Below the pieces are notes generated by a model. That model was not told the origin of the DNA. It ran no database searches and worked only from the letters and a program-made list of their open reading frames with translations. DNA of 64,000 bases from Isoptericola chiayiensis (GTDB lineage: Bacteria; Actinomycetota; Actinomycetes; Actinomycetales; Cellulomonadaceae). The first letter of the stretch is position 1. The number at the start of each line of letters is the position of its first letter. Shown here piece after piece: positions 61,769 to 64,000 of the stretch. The position numbers and the translations under genes are program-made. The stretch is from positions 372,001 through 436,000 of the forward strand of contig NZ_JABEZT010000001.1 in the NCBI RefSeq assembly GCF_013149805.1. The letters are read 5' to 3'.

Positions 61769-62983
61769 ATGCTCGAGGCGATCACCCCCGCCCGGATGGG
61801 GACCCCCTTCCGCTGGCTGCTCGCCTCCAGCTGGACCAGCAACATCGGCGACGGCATCGCCCTGGCCGCCGGCCCCCTGCTCATCGCCTCCCTCACCGAC
61901 TCCGCGTTCCTCGTCGCCCTCGCCGCCCTGCTGCAACGCCTCCCCTGGGTGGTCCTCGGACTCTGGGCGGGGGCGCTCGCCGACCGGCTCGACCGCCGCC
62001 GGCTCGTCATCGTCGCCAACGCCCTGCGCGCCGTCGTCGTCGCCGTGCTCTGCGCCTTCATCGCCACCGACCACGTGGACGTCACCGTCGTCCTCGTCGC
62101 CATGCTGCTCATGGGCGTCGCCGAGGTCTTCGCCGACACCACCGCCCAGACCCTGCTGCCCATGGTCGTCGCACCCCGCGACCTCGGCACCGGCAACGCC
62201 CGCCTCCAGGCCGGGTTCCTCACCGGCAACCAGCTCGTCGGCCCACCCGTCGGCGCCGCACTCTTCGCCGCCGGCACCGCCTGGCCCTTCGTCGTGCAGG
62301 TGGTGTGCGTGACGCTCGCCGTGGTGCTGGTCAGCCGGATGGCGCTGCCGGCGGTGCCCCCGCCGTCGTCGTCCGGGACCCGCCGCGAGATCCGTGACGG
62401 GCTGCGCTGGCTGTGGCACCACCCGCCGGTGCGCACGCTCGCGCTGGTGATCTTCTCGTTCAACCTCACCTGGGCGGCGCCGTGGGGCGTGCTGGTGCTG
62501 TACTCGCTGGAGCGGGTGCAGATGGGCCCCGTCGGCTACGGGCTGCTCATCACGTCCTCGGCCGTCGGCGGGATCCTCGGCACGCTGCTGTACGGGCGGC
62601 TGGAGCGTCGGTTCTCCCTCGCGAACCTCATGAAGGTCTGCCTGTCGCTGGAGGTCGTGTTCCACCTGGTGCTCGCCCTGACCACGACCGGCTGGGTGGC
62701 GATGGTGTGCCTGTTCATGTTCGGCGCGTACACGTTCGTGTGGGGCACGGTCTCCAACACGGTGCGTCAGCGGGCCGTGCCCACCGCCTACCAGGGGCGG
62801 GTCGGATCGGTGTACCTCATCGGACTGTTCGGCGGCATCGTGGTCGGCAACGCCCTCGGGGGCGTGCTGGCCGAGTGGTGGGGGTTGACGGCGCCGTTCT
62901 GGTTCGCGTTCGTCGGCGCCGGGATCACGCTCGCGCTGGTGTGGCGCCAGCTCGCGCACATCGCGCACGCCGAGGCCCCCTGA
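61769..62983 (+). CDS. MFS transporter (EntS/MFS_3-like exporter)
   Basis: The 404-residue protein has 12 predicted spans. FRWLLASSWTSNIGDGIALA (13-32), the loop ADRLDRRRLV (71-80), LLPMVVAPRDLGTGNARLQA and YGLLITSSAVGGILGTLLYG fit the MFS_3 exporter group. Members export siderophores, macrolides and other hydrophobic compounds. ATG 61769 has GAGG 8 bp upstream, and GTG 61760 is an alternative. The substrate is unknown. Confidence 0.87.
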   Translation: MLEAITPARMGTPFRWLLASSWTSNIGDGIALAAGPLLIASLTDSAFLVALAALLQRLPWVVLGLWAGALADRLDRRRLVIVANALRAVVVAVLCAFIATDHVDVTVVLVAMLLMGVAEVFADTTAQTLLPMVVAPRDLGTGNARLQAGFLTGNQLVGPPVGAALFAAGTAWPFVVQVVCVTLAVVLVSRMALPAVPPPSSSGTRREIRDGLRWLWHHPPVRTLALVIFSFNLTWAAPWGVLVLYSLERVQMGPVGYGLLITSSAVGGILGTLLYGRLERRFSLANLMKVCLSLEVVFHLVLALTTTGWVAMVCLFMFGAYTFVWGTVSNTVRQRAVPTAYQGRVGSVYLIGLFGGIVVGNALGGVLAEWWGLTAPFWFAFVGAGITLALVWRQLAHIAHAEAP

Positions 62984-63032
62984 CCCGGCGTTGTGGGGCG
63001 GCGCGACGGGATCCCCGCACGACGAGGTACGG

Positions 63033-63551
63033 CTACTCCCCGGTCGCTCCGTCGGCCAGCTCGCGGGCGACGTCGAGGTGCCCGGTGTGGCGGGCGTACT
63101 CCTGGAGCACGTGGAAGCAGATCCACAGCAGGGTCGGCGGGTCGGCGGTGAAGCGCCCGCCGACGGCGGCACGGTCGGCGAGGTCGTGCCCGACCAGCAC
63201 CGCGCGGGTGCGCTCGCCCCCAGCCTGCAGGGCGTCGACCAGGGCGGCCGCGGTGACGCCGTCGGGCACCTGCCAGGGACCCTCGGGGTCGTTATCGGCG
63301 TGGTCGCCCCACGGATCGTCGACCTGCTCACCGAGGAACCCCCACACGAACCAGCGTCGCTCCACGTGGACCAGGTGGACCAGCAGCTCGGCGGGTGTCC
63401 ACCCGGACGGCAGCACGCTGGTCGTGAGCTGGGCGTCGGTGAGCCCTTCGAGCTTCCGCGCGACGGCGGCCCGGTAGTAGTCGAGGTAGGCCGCGAACTG
63501 GGCGGCCGGGTCGGCGGAGTCGAGGCGGGGTTCGACGTCGGAGAGCGGCAT
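63033..63551 (-). CDS. DinB-fold protein (DUF664/mycothiol-transferase-like)
   Basis: The 172-residue product has the four-helix DinB layout. AAYLDYYRAAVARKLEGLTD at the first helix, ELLVHLVHVERRWF carrying one metal His, and FHVLQEYARHTGHLDVAREL carrying the other two are present. Such proteins are metal-dependent thiol (mycothiol or bacillithiol) transferases or of unknown role. ATG 63551 was chosen because the family starts close to the first helix. Confidence 0.85.
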   Translation of the reverse strand: MPLSDVEPRLDSADPAAQFAAYLDYYRAAVARKLEGLTDAQLTTSVLPSGWTPAELLVHLVHVERRWFVWGFLGEQVDDPWGDHADNDPEGPWQVPDGVTAAALVDALQAGGERTRAVLVGHDLADRAAVGGRFTADPPTLLWICFHVLQEYARHTGHLDVARELADGATGE

Positions 63552-63602
63552 GCTCGCAACGTACGACGCGCCCGGACCGAATTGACGACCTGTTGACCAA
63601 AG

Positions 63603-63675
63603 TGCGCCTGATTGGATTCGAACCAACGACACCCGCTTTAGGAGAGCGGTGCTCTATCCCCTGAGCTACAGGCGC
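63603..63675 (-). tRNA. tRNA-Arg (anticodon CCU)
   Basis: The minus strand folds with acceptor GCGCCTG pairing CAGGCGC, the anticodon loop CTCCTAA (CCU, reading AGG), the T-arm TTGG-TTCGAAT-CCAA and discriminator A. No CCA is encoded. Confidence 0.93.
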
Positions 63676-63738
63676 TCGTCGCCCCGATGACCGCGGCGAC
63701 GCCCCACAGCCTAGCGCCCAAGCCCGCGAGAGCAGGAA

Positions 63739-64000
63739 TCAGCCCCACGCGGCCGGGTCGGCCACGACCTCGCGCAGCACCTCGCGTGCTCCCCCGCTGA
63801 GCGCCGCGTGGACGCCGGCCCGCGCGGACCGGACCGCCACCGGCGCGAACGGCGCCGCGAGCACCCGCTCGGCCAGCCCTGCCTCGACCGGCTCCCGCAG
63901 CCAGGACCCCAGGGCCGTGTACACCCCGCCGAGCACGACGGTCGAGACGCCCGTGAGGTTCACGAAGTCCGCGAGCGCCGAGCCGAGCGCCTGCCCGGCC
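63739..64000 (-). CDS. ROK-family protein, C-terminal part, runs off the window
   Basis: The frame enters from the right edge and ends at 63739 (87 codons seen). It reads GQALGSALADFVNLTGVSTV, then VLGGVYTALGSWL, the conserved C-terminal LxNxxxxxxVVLGG strand of ROK repressors and glucokinases, and AREVLREVVADPAAW. Whether it has an N-terminal HTH (repressor) or is a sugar kinase lies outside the window. Confidence 0.8.
   Translation of the reverse strand, partial: AGQALGSALADFVNLTGVSTVVLGGVYTALGSWLREPVEAGLAERVLAAPFAPVAVRSARAGVHAALSGGAREVLREVVADPAAWG

Overview
The window is high-GC (roughly 70 %) actinobacterial chromosome, most like a Cellulomonadaceae/Promicromonosporaceae organism (Cellulomonas, Isoptericola or Cellulosimicrobium type). 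GTG starts, stop/start overlaps (ATGA, GTGA), DUF348-G5 resuscitation factors and the order of core genes point there. I see no phage, insertion sequence, CRISPR array or plasmid functions.

Region 1 (1-16.5 kb) is an exopolysaccharide locus. It holds the start of a class-III aminotransferase, an RmlC-type epimerase, two C-methyltransferase-fold proteins, an NAD-dependent sugar epimerase, a GT4-GT2 fusion, a Wzy/O-antigen-ligase-like polymerase, five further GT4-type glycosyltransferases, a Wzz/BY-kinase-type co-polymerase whose P-loop is destroyed, and an LpxL-like acyltransferase. The genes lie in tightly overlapped blocks. Three control regions in the locus share a CGGGTGAWA motif.

Region 2 (16.5-42.2 kb) is a housekeeping block whose order matches that around pth-rplY-prs-glmU-tetR and ispE-ksgA-rpfB-tatD-metG-rsmI-pmt in Mycobacterium tuberculosis. 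Three rpf-like genes stand in tandem instead of one. Accessory genes interrupt the block: MarR with a CynX-type transporter, LysR with two aldo-keto reductases, an ABC-F ATPase, a CE7 esterase with a secreted hypothetical protein, and a nicotinamidase.

Region 3 (42.2-57 kb) continues with protein O-mannosyltransferase, a cytosolic GH20 hexosaminidase, a lipoprotein, a CBS/degenerate-GGDEF protein, an aldo-keto reductase, tRNA-Ala, a GlpR/SepX-like divisome protein, a RimJ-type acetyltransferase, 5-formyl-THF cyclo-ligase, a penicillin-acylase-family hydrolase, a Ruc-like zinc-ribbon chaperone behind a CIRCE operator, a SAF-domain protein and MscL. The galU-glp pair usually found between the cyclo-ligase and the acetyltransferase is absent.

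Region 4 (57-64 kb) has a 59-residue conserved protein, a 1,419-residue SF1-helicase-like protein with eroded ATPase motifs and a C-terminal nuclease-like domain, an MFS exporter, a DinB-fold protein, tRNA-Arg and the C-terminus of a ROK-family protein.

The most unusual signal is non-coding. Intergenic arrays of a 20-bp unit (core GCGAGGTAGGC) occur at three loci, phased at exactly 20 bp with one 21-bp exception, and at two loci the units appear in both orientations. At one locus the units supply the stop codons of both flanking genes. Two related-looking tandem-inverted elements exist, one inside the GH20 gene. Several long perfect or near-perfect palindromes lie between genes, two of them in divergent promoter regions where a terminator is not expected.
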